Of a stretch of 11,723 nucleotides of DNA, positions 1-7,765 are shown in pieces. The stretch is taken from NCBI GenBank assembly GCA_036554605.1, contig DATBMY010000386.1:1-11723 (forward strand), in the 5' to 3' direction. The notes below the pieces were generated by a model. It saw only the letters and a list, made by a program, of their open reading frames with translations, was not told the DNA's origin and did no database searches. Position numbers and translations under genes: made by a program. Source of the DNA: DATBMY01 sp036554605 (lineage in GTDB: Bacteria > Acidobacteriota > Blastocatellia > UBA7656). Numbering within the stretch: position 1 is the stretch's first letter; the number at the start of each line of letters is the position of its first letter.

Positions 1-1589
1 GGGCTCAGCTCCGACATTACCGGATCAGATGCGGCAGCCTGTCTCTCCCCGTAGAGGCTCGCGGTTAATGACGCGCCGGGAAAAGCTGAATTGTCGCCCG
101 CGCCCACTAATTCCATGATCGTCGATGGAATCTGGTTAAGCCCTACAAGTTGCTGAGGCCGGATTCCGGCCGGAATCTTGCCCGGCCAGTAAAGAATCAT
201 CGGGATATGCAGGGTCTCAAGGTACAGGCTGTTGCCGTGGCCGAAAAGGTCATGATTGCCGAATGATTCGCCATGGTCGGAGGTGATGATGATCAGCGTG
301 TTCTTATCGAGCCCGCGTCTTTCAAGCTCGGCAAATAACTCGCCCAGCTTCGAGTCCAGATAAGTGAGGCACCCGTCATAGCTGTCTATCTCGACTTGGA
401 TCTCTTTCTCGGTAAGCTCGGGCTTACGCCGGAAAGAGCCGGGCTGGAATTGAAAATTGATCACATCCCCGCTCGTCACCTCGCCTGAAAAGCGCTTGCT
501 GTAGGGATCGGACGTTATGTAAGGGTCGTGAAGATCGAAGTAATTAAGAAAGGCAAAGAAGGGTTGCCCCTCGCTTTGATCGAGCCATCTCAAAAACTCG
601 TCATTTACATCAGCCGCCCTCTTGCGCCCAGGAATATCGAAGTAGCCGAGGCGCGGGAGCAGATTTAGCGCCAGCTTCTTTCCGTATACGGTGCTGCCGG
701 CGTCGCCTATAAGCGAGTTGCCATATACGTCAAAGCGCGTAAAACCGCGCGCCAGCCCGCATTCCGGCGTGACGTAAGCTGTGTTGGCGACAAATGCGCC
801 CGTCAGATAGCCGCGCTCGTATAACGCCTCCGCGAGCGTCGGATACCTGTCATTTAACGGGTCGAACCAATCAGCCATGTGCTCGTGCGCCAGCCGCCCG
901 GTAAACATGGTGGCGTGCGACGGCAGCGTCCAGGAGGAACTTGCGAACGCATGCTCAAAGACCGCTCCGCCGCTCGCCAGCCTATCTATGTTCGGGCTTG
1001 TCTCCCGGTTATAGCCGTAAGAGGAGAGATGGTCCGCCCGCAAAGTATCGAGGGTTATAAGCAGGACGTTTGGCGCGCCCGGCTCCGCTTTCGCCAGGCG
1101 ACCGATCATACGGCGTTCTTGCCAGCCGTCCCACATTGCTCCGGCAACGCCTATGATCACCGCCGCCGTTATGAGAAAAGCCGCGCTCTTACGAAAGAAA
1201 GCCAGAACCCGCTGCTCGCGGCCCCGCACCAAGCGCCCGACCTGGAAGCTGATTCCAAGACTGAGCACCAGCGCCGCAACCTGGTCGAGCTTCCCTATGA
1301 GCAAAAGAAGTCCAAATAAAGTGACCCAGCAGAAGAGTCCAACCGCCAGTCTCAGGTCGGGGGATTTGCCTAAAAGTTTGAGTACTATATTCAGCCCCAC
1401 GCTTAACAACAGAAAGAGTATCAGGTTGAATGCCGGCGCGATCCACAAGATGTCGGGCGAAACCCGTATCGCATATCCCTGTACTCCTCTGAGCAGAATC
1501 GCGGTCACCGCTTCAAGCAATCCCGCGGCAAGGCCGGACCATACGGCCAGAAGGAAGATCTGATTGTTGCCAAACAACAGCTTGATCAT
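1..1589 (-). CDS. Membrane-anchored sulfatase-superfamily hydrolase/transferase with Thr nucleophile (copy B), 3' end cut
   Basis: An open frame runs from ATG at 1589 to the left edge (529 full codons, no stop in the window). The protein has about five N-terminal transmembrane segments within residues 10-150, then a sulfatase/alkaline-phosphatase fold from about 173. Visible motifs are LDTLRADHLSSYGY with Asp181, SSSWTLPSHATMFTG with Thr221, YFDLHDPY and SDHGESFGNHD. It matches copy A along its length, including the membrane part (GLAAGLLEAV against GLACGLLEAI, ILWIAPAFNL against ILWIAPIFNL) and the final visible SELS. By comparison, about 85 residues are missing at the C-terminus. As in copy A, Thr stands where sulfatases have the formylglycine residue, so a phospho-type or other transfer reaction is more likely than sulfate-ester hydrolysis. 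It follows the GT2 by 11 bases with no clear ribosome binding site, suggesting reinitiation. Confidence 0.9.
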   Translation of the reverse strand, partial: MIKLLFGNNQIFLLAVWSGLAAGLLEAVTAILLRGVQGYAIRVSPDILWIAPAFNLILFLLLSVGLNIVLKLLGKSPDLRLAVGLFCWVTLFGLLLLIGKLDQVAALVLSLGISFQVGRLVRGREQRVLAFFRKSAAFLITAAVIIGVAGAMWDGWQERRMIGRLAKAEPGAPNVLLITLDTLRADHLSSYGYNRETSPNIDRLASGGAVFEHAFASSSWTLPSHATMFTGRLAHEHMADWFDPLNDRYPTLAEALYERGYLTGAFVANTAYVTPECGLARGFTRFDVYGNSLIGDAGSTVYGKKLALNLLPRLGYFDIPGRKRAADVNDEFLRWLDQSEGQPFFAFLNYFDLHDPYITSDPYSKRFSGEVTSGDVINFQFQPGSFRRKPELTEKEIQVEIDSYDGCLTYLDSKLGELFAELERRGLDKNTLIIITSDHGESFGNHDLFGHGNSLYLETLHIPMILYWPGKIPAGIRPQQLVGLNQIPSTIMELVGAGDNSAFPGASLTASLYGERQAAASDPVMSELS

Positions 1590-1600
1590 AAATGACGTCT

Positions 1601-2308
1601 CTAAGCTTCGGCGGAGGCGCGGAAATCGCTGCTGGTAAAGATCCTCCACCAGGTCTGCAGGGCGTGGCCGACGACTTTCAATCTCAAGGAAGAATTCGAA
1701 TGAACGTAGGTGATCGGAATCTCTTTGACGCTCATACCGTTCAGGTAGATGAAAGCCAATGCCTCAAGGTGAAAATCGAACGAGCGGCTTTTCGTGTCGC
1801 TGCGCAGCAGCAGCTCGAGCGCGCGACGGGAATACATGCGATATCCGGACGTGACGTCTCTCAGCAGCGGGCCTCTTCGAAATATTCTTCCCCGATTGAG
1901 CGCCAGGTTGATAAGCGTAGTTCCGGCCAGGCTCAAAGCCTTGCGGTAGAAAGGGACGTTCATTTTTTTCCGGCGGTATCCTATTACCAGATCGCTCGAT
2001 GTCTGTTGCTTAAAATCCGGGATTGCTTTAGGGTCGTGGCTCATCCCCGCATCCATGGTGATGCAAAAATCATAACCGGCTTCCACGGCGTATCGCATCC
2101 CATCGAGGATGGCGCCCGCGATATGAGTGTTCTTCTGGTGCCGGATAGTATGAACTCCGTTCAACCGGGCGAGTATTTGCGGAGTCGCATCGGTGCTGGC
2201 ATCGTCGACTATGCAGACATCGGCGTAAGGCTGGCTTAGCCGAATAACCTGCTCGATGGTCTCTTCTTCGTTGTAAGCAGGAATCACGACGAGGTATTTA
2301 TGAGCCAT
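1601..2308 (-). CDS. GT2 glycosyltransferase, dolichol/polyprenyl-phosphate mannose synthase-like
   Basis: A 235-residue GT-A fold enzyme close to DPM1. The start VVIPAYNEEETI (7-18), VDDASTD (34-40), the acidic motif MDAGMSHDP (85-93) and VTSGYRMYSRRAL in the acceptor region are all in family order. DPM1-like enzymes move a sugar from a nucleotide donor to a polyprenyl phosphate on the inner leaflet. There is no C-terminal membrane domain, so this is the short form. The second motif has Gly88 where archetypal enzymes have a second Asp (DAD), which may alter metal binding or mark a subfamily. The likely role is to make the lipid-linked sugar used by the GT-C enzyme encoded in the same unit. 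It begins 23 bases after the previous stop with a modest AGGA site, and ends 11 bases before the next gene. Confidence 0.89.
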   Translation of the reverse strand: MAHKYLVVIPAYNEEETIEQVIRLSQPYADVCIVDDASTDATPQILARLNGVHTIRHQKNTHIAGAILDGMRYAVEAGYDFCITMDAGMSHDPKAIPDFKQQTSSDLVIGYRRKKMNVPFYRKALSLAGTTLINLALNRGRIFRRGPLLRDVTSGYRMYSRRALELLLRSDTKSRSFDFHLEALAFIYLNGMSVKEIPITYVHSNSSLRLKVVGHALQTWWRIFTSSDFRASAEA

Positions 2309-2331
2309 AATCTATCCTACGAGGTTCGCTT

Positions 2332-3090
2332 CTACACCACGACATAATCTTCAGTCCACTCCAGCTTTCCTTTGTAGGTCTGTTCGACCTTCTCTATATC
2401 GCTGGGCGTGTTTATGTTTATGTAGTCGTTTCCGATTTCGAACGCTTTCACTAAATGCCCGTCATCGACGGCGCACTGTATAAGATCGGGAAGCTCCCGC
2501 TCGCCCCGGCTCTGATTTATCGGAGTCAAATCGATGTAATCGAAGATGCCGGGTCGAAATATGCAATTGCCGGTTCCGCGAATGTGGTTGTGCGGCTTGC
2601 GCGGCTTTTCAATCAGCCGGTAGATCCGCTGGGTCTGCTCATCCTGAATCACCGCGTAGGTCTTGCGAATCTCGGCGATGTTGGGCTCGGGAACCACCCC
2701 GCAAATAACAAACAGGTTCTCCGAGTAGAACTTCTCGATCATTTCGCTGTGATGAGTATTTCGCAGGATCTCGTCGGCAAGAAGCAGCATAAAATCCGAA
2801 TCGCCTATCAAGGTGCGGCTGCGAGCAATCGCATCGACGACGCCGTGGGGATCATGCTGGATCACGTACTTGATGCGGACATCTTGAAAGCGATTGCCGA
2901 AGCCGTTGATGATCTCCTCGCTCTGGTATCCCACTATTATCACAATCTCGGAGACGCCCGCGCGCACCGCATTTTCGAGGCTGTATTGAACCAGCGGCTT
3001 GCCGAAAAGCGTCAGCATGCACTTGTTGTGTCCGTTGGAATAGGAATCGAGCCGGTTGCCCCGGCCTGCCGCCAATATCAAAGCTTTCAT
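2332..3090 (-). CDS. Sugar-1-phosphate nucleotidyltransferase (NTP_transferase family)
   Basis: A 252-residue single-domain protein of the RmlA/GlmU N-terminal type, which joins a nucleoside triphosphate and a sugar 1-phosphate to give a nucleotide sugar and pyrophosphate. The nucleotide-binding start LILAAGRGNRL (4-14) is followed by the conserved Lys23 (NKCML) and FGKPL (29-33). LLLADE (102-107) holds the metal-binding Asp106. IEKP and GTGNCIFRP further along are the expected sugar-binding regions. There is no C-terminal left-handed helix acyltransferase domain, so it is not a bifunctional GlmU. Neither base nor sugar can be told from sequence. A strong ribosome binding site GGGAGG lies 6 bases before ATG 3090. 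It sits between the SDR and the GT2, as expected for one donor-sugar pathway. Confidence 0.9.
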   Translation of the reverse strand: MKALILAAGRGNRLDSYSNGHNKCMLTLFGKPLVQYSLENAVRAGVSEIVIIVGYQSEEIINGFGNRFQDVRIKYVIQHDPHGVVDAIARSRTLIGDSDFMLLLADEILRNTHHSEMIEKFYSENLFVICGVVPEPNIAEIRKTYAVIQDEQTQRIYRLIEKPRKPHNHIRGTGNCIFRPGIFDYIDLTPINQSRGERELPDLIQCAVDDGHLVKAFEIGNDYININTPSDIEKVEQTYKGKLEWTEDYVVV

Positions 3091-3114
3091 GATTTTCCTC
3101 CCGAGGATATAGGA

Positions 3115-4143
3115 TCAAGAGAGAAACAGGTCCCGGTTCTGCTCGATCCACTCGATCAGCAGGGGGACGCCCTCTTGCGGTTTTACTTCCGGCTCCCAGC
3201 CGAGCTTTCTTTGCGCCTTAGAGGAATCGCAAACGAAATACTTCAGATCGCCAAAGCGCGCCGGGCCAAAACGAACGTCGGATGCGTTTCCGGTCGTCCG
3301 GTCAATGAGGTCGATACATTCAAGCAGCGAAATTGAATGTGCCGCGCCTCCGCCGATGTTGTATATGCCGGGCTCGACGCGCGAGAAGTACGCGTAAAAC
3401 GCCCTGGCCACGTCGGTGGCGAAGAGTATGTCACGCACCTGCTTGCCAGAGCCGTAAATCGTCAAGGGCCATCCGAGTATATTGCGAATGCTGAAATTGG
3501 CTACCCAGCCATGATCTTCGCCCCCGAATTGTCGCGGCCCGTACAACCCGGTGAGCCGGAAGCTGGCGGCCCTGACGTTGTATGTGCTCGCGTAAACCCG
3601 CACGTAATACTCCGCCGATGCTTTCGACGCGTGCAGCGGAGTCAGGTAGCCCTCCATCGTAGGGGCGCTTTCGTCGACGGCCACGGGGCTGCGCACGTAC
3701 CGAGTCTCGGTCTCCTTGAGCGTGTCGTTGATCCAGTTTCCATAAACGTGAATCGTCGCGCAGCTTACTACCGGGATAGCATGCTGCCTGGCCGCCTCCA
3801 ATACATTGACCGTTCCCAGGACGTTCGTAGCAACATCGAGCAAAGGGTCTTCCATGCTGATGGTGACGGCGGGCTGGGCCGCCGTGTGGACGATATAATC
3901 ACACCCCGAAGCGCTATCGAGCAATTGCTCCAGATTGCGCACGTCTCCCAGGACCCTTTCTACTCCGAGGTCACCCAGGAGGTTCCAGTTGTAATCCCGC
4001 GTAGCATCGGCCGAGTATCCCGTCCGGTCCAGCTCGTATTTGGTCATATTGTCATACGAGATGACCTCCCAGCCTTGCTGCCGAAAGAACTCACAGGTAT
4101 GAGAGCCGATGAAACCACATCCGCCCGTCACTAATACTTTCAT
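3115..4143 (-). CDS. NAD-dependent epimerase/dehydratase (extended SDR), CDP-paratose 2-epimerase-like
   Basis: A 342-residue protein with the usual length and Rossmann N-terminus of extended SDR sugar enzymes: VTGGCGFIGSH (5-15), the ribose-binding acid after the second strand (YDN, 30-32), GDVRN (66-70) and HTAAQPAV (86-93). Substrate-side motifs ETETRY (144-149), YGPRQFGGEDHGW (201-213) and GSGKQVRDILFATD (231-244) most resemble CDP-paratose/tyvelose 2-epimerases such as RfbE. It probably modifies a nucleotide sugar in the cytoplasm, but the sugar is not known. One oddity stands out: the YxxxK catalytic pair reads LHASK at 170-174, so Leu replaces the catalytic Tyr while Lys174 stays. Either another residue serves as base, the subfamily works differently, or the protein has lost activity. 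The neighbouring nucleotidyltransferase, 24 bases downstream, could supply its substrate. Confidence 0.87.
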   Translation of the reverse strand: MKVLVTGGCGFIGSHTCEFFRQQGWEVISYDNMTKYELDRTGYSADATRDYNWNLLGDLGVERVLGDVRNLEQLLDSASGCDYIVHTAAQPAVTISMEDPLLDVATNVLGTVNVLEAARQHAIPVVSCATIHVYGNWINDTLKETETRYVRSPVAVDESAPTMEGYLTPLHASKASAEYYVRVYASTYNVRAASFRLTGLYGPRQFGGEDHGWVANFSIRNILGWPLTIYGSGKQVRDILFATDVARAFYAYFSRVEPGIYNIGGGAAHSISLLECIDLIDRTTGNASDVRFGPARFGDLKYFVCDSSKAQRKLGWEPEVKPQEGVPLLIEWIEQNRDLFLS

Positions 4144-5864
4144 TATGTTCCTCCATTGGCGCTTTCGCTTTTACCCTTCTGGTGAGAAGTAAGGACGAGC
4201 CCCTTCTTCTTATAGAATGAGAAGTATTGAAATAGCCCGCTGTCGGCAAGCTGAACGCACTGCAATTCGTAATTCTTGTGAAACTCGGGGTCCTGCCATA
4301 TCTCGCGCTCGGATTTAAGGACAAGCTTCTTTGCCATGGTAGCTTCATCGAGCGGATACGGAAGAACAGCCACGTTGCCCATCAATATGAAATCTGGCGA
4401 GCGGGAAAGAACATACTTGCCATCGCCTCTTTCGTGGCCCGCCCGCCCGCCGCCAAGGCCCGTGACAGGCGCGCGCGCAATGTGAATATCATTGAGCCCG
4501 AGCATATCGAGCACCTTAAGATCCATGTAATAAGCGATGGAACCGGCCGGGGTAGAAGCCACAAGTGATCCGGGCGGAGCATTGGCATCCAACCATTTTG
4601 CCGCCGCCGCCAGGCGGTCGACGAAATATGGTTCGAACCAGGTATATGAGTGATTGCCGCCAGCGCCGGGAAAATAGAGCTGCGATTGCGGCTCGTACCA
4701 TCTCTCGCGCTTTGGAAAAACGATAGGCAGCAGGCTCGCCCTCACCGTAAAAGCGAGGCAGACAAGCAGCGCCGCCGAAGCCAAAGCCGGCCGCATCCAG
4801 GCAGCCGGCAAAAACCGCCAGCCCGAAAAGCGGTTATAAAGATCGATCATACCCTCCTGCACCAGAATGTAAGCGAGAGGCGCGGTGTAGACCATGAACC
4901 GGTGGAACCCAAGACCGTCTCCGCCCACGTATATCACGTACAGGCCGTGCGCTATGACGAGCAGCGCAAAATAGTCCTTCCAGGCTTCTCTCTTTTTTCT
5001 TAAGAGCATCAGCAGCGGAGGGATGAATACGAATACGCCATACCACTTCAGATAGTCCCACACATAAAGCGTTCCCCGAATATATTGAGCAAGGCCGCTT
5101 CCCACCTTGGCATAGTAGGTATTGGGCATCGGGTAGCCGTAATATGTATAGCGCCAGATATAGTACGGCAGATAGATCGCGGTGAAGACCAGGACCCACG
5201 CGATTATCTTCCGGTTGAGCAATCTCTTTGTGCGATTTCTTTGGACTATCAAGGCATGCAGGGTAGTCACGCCAAACAACAACATGCCGTCGGGTCGCGT
5301 GAGAGCGGCCAGTGCAAATAGGATCGGCGTTAACAGAAGGTTCTTGCCGGTTTGCAAATAGAGCGCATAGGAAGATGCCGCGGCCAGCAGCAGGAAAGCG
5401 AAGAAGGTGGTTTCAAGCCCTCCGGATGCCCAGGCCGCGAGTCCCGCATGAGCGGCGATAAAAGCGGCGGCCAGAAGGCCGAAGATGCTATAGCGCCCGT
5501 GCATAAGCCTGGAGAAGTAGCAGGCCCATACAATCGACACCGCGCCGAAGAAGATTCCGAGAAACTGCGCTATGTGAAGCAGACTCGCCTTTGGCAGCAG
5601 CCACTGGAACCCCGCCAGCATTACTATCCACAGGAAATTATTATAGCCCTCGACTCTCTCTCCGGGGTTATAGACGAGCCCCTCGCCGCGAACGAGATGA
5701 TTGACATACTCGAACGCGATAAAGCCGTCATCTGAGACGTAATTCACGGCCAGGCTGTGAATGACATAGGCGCTCACAAGAAGCATGCAAGCGGCCAGGA
5801 ACAGAAATCTGCTACGCCGATCTGTCGCCGAGTACGTCTGTGCGTCCTGATTATTCGTCGACAT
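4143..5864 (-). CDS. GT-C membrane glycosyltransferase, AftB-like
   Basis: A 573-residue integral membrane protein with roughly ten hydrophobic segments between residues 20 and 385 and a soluble C-terminal domain of about 185 residues. The first outer loop carries the acidic pair of GT-C enzymes, SDDGFIAFEYVNH (Asp45, Asp46), followed by GEGLVYNPGERVEGYNNFLW (60-79). Further hallmarks are GGLET (148-152), ALTRPDG (187-193), PMPNTYYAK (245-253) and MLGLNDIHIA (454-463). These resemble AftB-type arabinofuranosyltransferases and related proteins of many bacteria. Such enzymes use a polyprenyl-phosphate-linked sugar and act on the outer face of the inner membrane. The sugar is not known; the GT2 encoded downstream could supply the lipid-linked donor. 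It starts 36 bases past the terminator T tract. Its weak ribosome binding site (TTTAGGT) lies close to ATG, and no convincing promoter is seen. Its TAA stop overlaps the next ATG by one base. Confidence 0.88.
   Translation of the reverse strand: MSTNNQDAQTYSATDRRSRFLFLAACMLLVSAYVIHSLAVNYVSDDGFIAFEYVNHLVRGEGLVYNPGERVEGYNNFLWIVMLAGFQWLLPKASLLHIAQFLGIFFGAVSIVWACYFSRLMHGRYSIFGLLAAAFIAAHAGLAAWASGGLETTFFAFLLLAAASSYALYLQTGKNLLLTPILFALAALTRPDGMLLFGVTTLHALIVQRNRTKRLLNRKIIAWVLVFTAIYLPYYIWRYTYYGYPMPNTYYAKVGSGLAQYIRGTLYVWDYLKWYGVFVFIPPLLMLLRKKREAWKDYFALLVIAHGLYVIYVGGDGLGFHRFMVYTAPLAYILVQEGMIDLYNRFSGWRFLPAAWMRPALASAALLVCLAFTVRASLLPIVFPKRERWYEPQSQLYFPGAGGNHSYTWFEPYFVDRLAAAAKWLDANAPPGSLVASTPAGSIAYYMDLKVLDMLGLNDIHIARAPVTGLGGGRAGHERGDGKYVLSRSPDFILMGNVAVLPYPLDEATMAKKLVLKSEREIWQDPEFHKNYELQCVQLADSGLFQYFSFYKKKGLVLTSHQKGKSESANGGT
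4148..4154 (-). promoter_or_regulatory. Shine-Dalgarno site of the SDR gene at a stop/start overlap
   Basis: The minus strand reads GGAGGAA and then CATAATG, where TAA ends the GT-C gene and ATG starts the SDR gene, sharing one A at 4143. A strong site within the last codons of the upstream gene plus the overlap points to coupled translation and fixes the SDR start. Confidence 0.7.
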
Positions 5865-5900
5865 ATATTACCTAAATGATGAATTCAGTATTCTTCCCAC

Positions 5901-5931
5901 AAAAAAGGCGCTCACTGGTTGCGAGCGCCTT
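5901..5931 (-). terminator. Intrinsic terminator overlapping the end of sulfatase copy A
   Basis: On the minus strand a perfect 9-base-pair stem, AAGGCGCTC with GAGCGCCTT, encloses a 9-base loop and runs into six consecutive T residues. The stem includes the last codons and the TGA stop (5914-5912) of the sulfatase gene, so the coding region itself supplies the hairpin. There is no matching T tract in the plus direction, so it acts on leftward transcription only. It would end the carbamoyltransferase transcription unit, or act as a partial stop before the glycosyltransferase genes, which start only 36 bases further on. Confidence 0.85.
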
Positions 5932-7765
5932 GCTGCTGGCTTGAAATCCTATATCGCAATTCCGCCTCCATCTCTCTGGCGACCTCTTTGCCCGAGGGCG
6001 TATTAGCAAGGTCTAGGGTCTCTCTCGGATCGTTTTGAACGTCGTATAGCTCCACGCGCCCGGATTCATGGAGAATCAAATGCCATCGGGAGTTGACTAT
6101 GGATTTAAGCCAGCCTTTACTGTTGTGCCAGGTATCGGGCGCATTCTCTACGCGTGAAAGCTCGCTTACGACGCCGGGAGTCGAAGCCGCCTCTTCACCA
6201 GTGACGCCGTCGAGCAGGCTCGTCAGTCCCGGGTCGGGAAATGCGGACGAATCCTTCCCTTCCAGCAAGTCTATTACTGTCGCCGGAATCCCGCGCAGGC
6301 CGACTGCTGGCCGAACCCTCTGCCCGGCCCGGATCTTCTCCGGATAGCGCAGAATCAGCGGGATATGTATCTGCTCGCGATATAAGCCGTTCGAATGCGC
6401 GAAGACTCCGTGCTCGCCAAATGCCTCGCCATGATCGGAGGTGATTATCACCAGCGTATTGTCAAGGATACCTTGCTTCTCTAAAGCTGCCATCAACGAT
6501 CCTATCTCGGTATCCAGATAACTCAGAGAGCTGTCGTATGCATCTATAACAAGCTGTGTTTCTTCCGGCGAAAGAGTTCTTGAGACGAAGAATTTGTTAT
6601 AGATGAAGTTTACGTACTGCCCGTCGTTGACCTTATTCGAAAAGCGATTCCTGTATTCGGGAGGAGGAAGGTACGGGTCGTGAACGTCCATATAATTCAG
6701 GAAACAGAAGAAAGGGCGCTCGCCTTTATCTTGAAGCCATTCAAGAAAACTGTCGTTTATGTCGGAAGCCATCTTCCGCCCAGGCATATCTCTGTCGCCG
6801 AGCATCGGCAGCAGCAGGCTTGCGAGCTTTCTCCCGTAAACCGTGCGCGATGCCATATCGGTTATCGATCCGAAATAATCTTCAAAGTGTAAAAACCCCT
6901 GATCGAAACCTGACCTACTGCCGGCCCAGTACGTGTTGGCCACAAAACCGCCGGTGACGTACCCGCGCCCGGCAAGCTCCTCGGCCAGAGTCTTAAAGTC
7001 GTCATCCAGCGGGAATCTTACCCCCGCGCCATGCGCGGCAGCCAACTTGCCCGTCAGCATCGAGGCGTGAGAAGGAACTGTCCAGGAGGAATTAGAATAA
7101 GCATTCTCGAACAGGACGCCCTGGTGCGCGAGCCGGTCTATGTTTGGACTGGTCGGCCTCTTATAACCATAGACTGTAAGGTGATCTGCCCGCAGCGTGT
7201 CCAGAACTATCAGCAGGACATTAGGAGCATTTGCGGCGGCGGGCGGGAGGTTATCTGCCCTTACCTGCTCTTGCAGATCCTTTCCAATCGTCGTCATCAA
7301 AGCAAGAAATAAAACTACCCCGGCGAGGTAGGGGAGGCTCTTTCGCATGAACAATTCAGCGGATATGGATTGTTTCTTCGGCAATCTGTAGGTTACGGTA
7401 GTCAGGCCAAGGGAAAGCACCCAGACCGAGCCTTCGTGCAACAGCCCGGTCAGACTTAGCAGACCATGTGCGCTGAGGAAGCAGAGCAAGATCATCAGGA
7501 TGAGCTTAGAAGGCGCTTTCCGGTAAAAAGCTCCGAGCACAACGACAGTCGCTGCGACGAGCAGGAATAGCAGAAGGTTAAAGATGGGAGCAATCCATAG
7601 AATCTCTATTGAGACTCCAAGCCACCTCAACTGCCAGGGTATCTGGCCGTAAAGGGATGAAAAGAAGAGACATTGAATTGCTTCCAACAATCCGCAAGCT
7701 AATCCAAACCAGCAAGCGATAACAAACGCGTTCGCAGTCGAGATCCGAAGATTATCTCTTGTCAT
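5912..7765 (-). CDS. Membrane-anchored sulfatase-superfamily hydrolase/transferase with Thr nucleophile (copy A)
   Basis: A 617-residue protein with about five N-terminal transmembrane segments within residues 10-160 and a large alkaline-phosphatase/sulfatase fold from about 181. Metal and active-site elements are visible: LDTLRADH with Asp189, SSWTVPSHASMLTG with Thr229, MDVHDPY with Asp360 and His362, and SDHGEAFGEHG with Asp444 and His445. The C-terminal LYDVQNDPRETLDLA (573-587) is the usual sulfatase tail. Thr229 occupies the place of the Cys/Ser that becomes formylglycine in true sulfatases, so ordinary sulfatase activity is doubtful. Thr nucleophiles occur in phosphoethanolamine and phosphoglycerol transferases (EptA, LtaS), so phospho-group transfer or hydrolysis on an envelope glycan is plausible but inferred. 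The best ribosome binding site (AGGA, 7781-7778) sits 12 bases before this ATG but only 5 before an out-of-frame ATG at 7772. The 3' end carries an intrinsic terminator. Paralogue of the gene at the left edge. Confidence 0.9.
   Translation of the reverse strand: MTRDNLRISTANAFVIACWFGLACGLLEAIQCLFFSSLYGQIPWQLRWLGVSIEILWIAPIFNLLLFLLVAATVVVLGAFYRKAPSKLILMILLCFLSAHGLLSLTGLLHEGSVWVLSLGLTTVTYRLPKKQSISAELFMRKSLPYLAGVVLFLALMTTIGKDLQEQVRADNLPPAAANAPNVLLIVLDTLRADHLTVYGYKRPTSPNIDRLAHQGVLFENAYSNSSWTVPSHASMLTGKLAAAHGAGVRFPLDDDFKTLAEELAGRGYVTGGFVANTYWAGSRSGFDQGFLHFEDYFGSITDMASRTVYGRKLASLLLPMLGDRDMPGRKMASDINDSFLEWLQDKGERPFFCFLNYMDVHDPYLPPPEYRNRFSNKVNDGQYVNFIYNKFFVSRTLSPEETQLVIDAYDSSLSYLDTEIGSLMAALEKQGILDNTLVIITSDHGEAFGEHGVFAHSNGLYREQIHIPLILRYPEKIRAGQRVRPAVGLRGIPATVIDLLEGKDSSAFPDPGLTSLLDGVTGEEAASTPGVVSELSRVENAPDTWHNSKGWLKSIVNSRWHLILHESGRVELYDVQNDPRETLDLANTPSGKEVAREMEAELRYRISSQQQGARNQ

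Noticed and set aside
2455..3336. Long plus-strand open frame of 293 codons.
   Set aside because: It lies opposite the nucleotidyltransferase and SDR genes, shows no family motif, and spans two well-supported minus-strand genes. It is a shadow of GC-biased codon positions, as are the plus frames at 1592-2239, 3337-4134 and 879-1563.
5865..5900. Promoter for the glycosyltransferase unit after the terminator.
   Set aside because: A TTGTGG is present but no acceptable -10 hexamer lies at 16-18 bases, so no promoter is claimed.
1..7765. Calling the two sulfatase-family genes arylsulfatases.
   Set aside because: The formylglycine Cys/Ser is Thr in both and the CxPSR Arg is His, so a specific sulfate-ester role is not supported.
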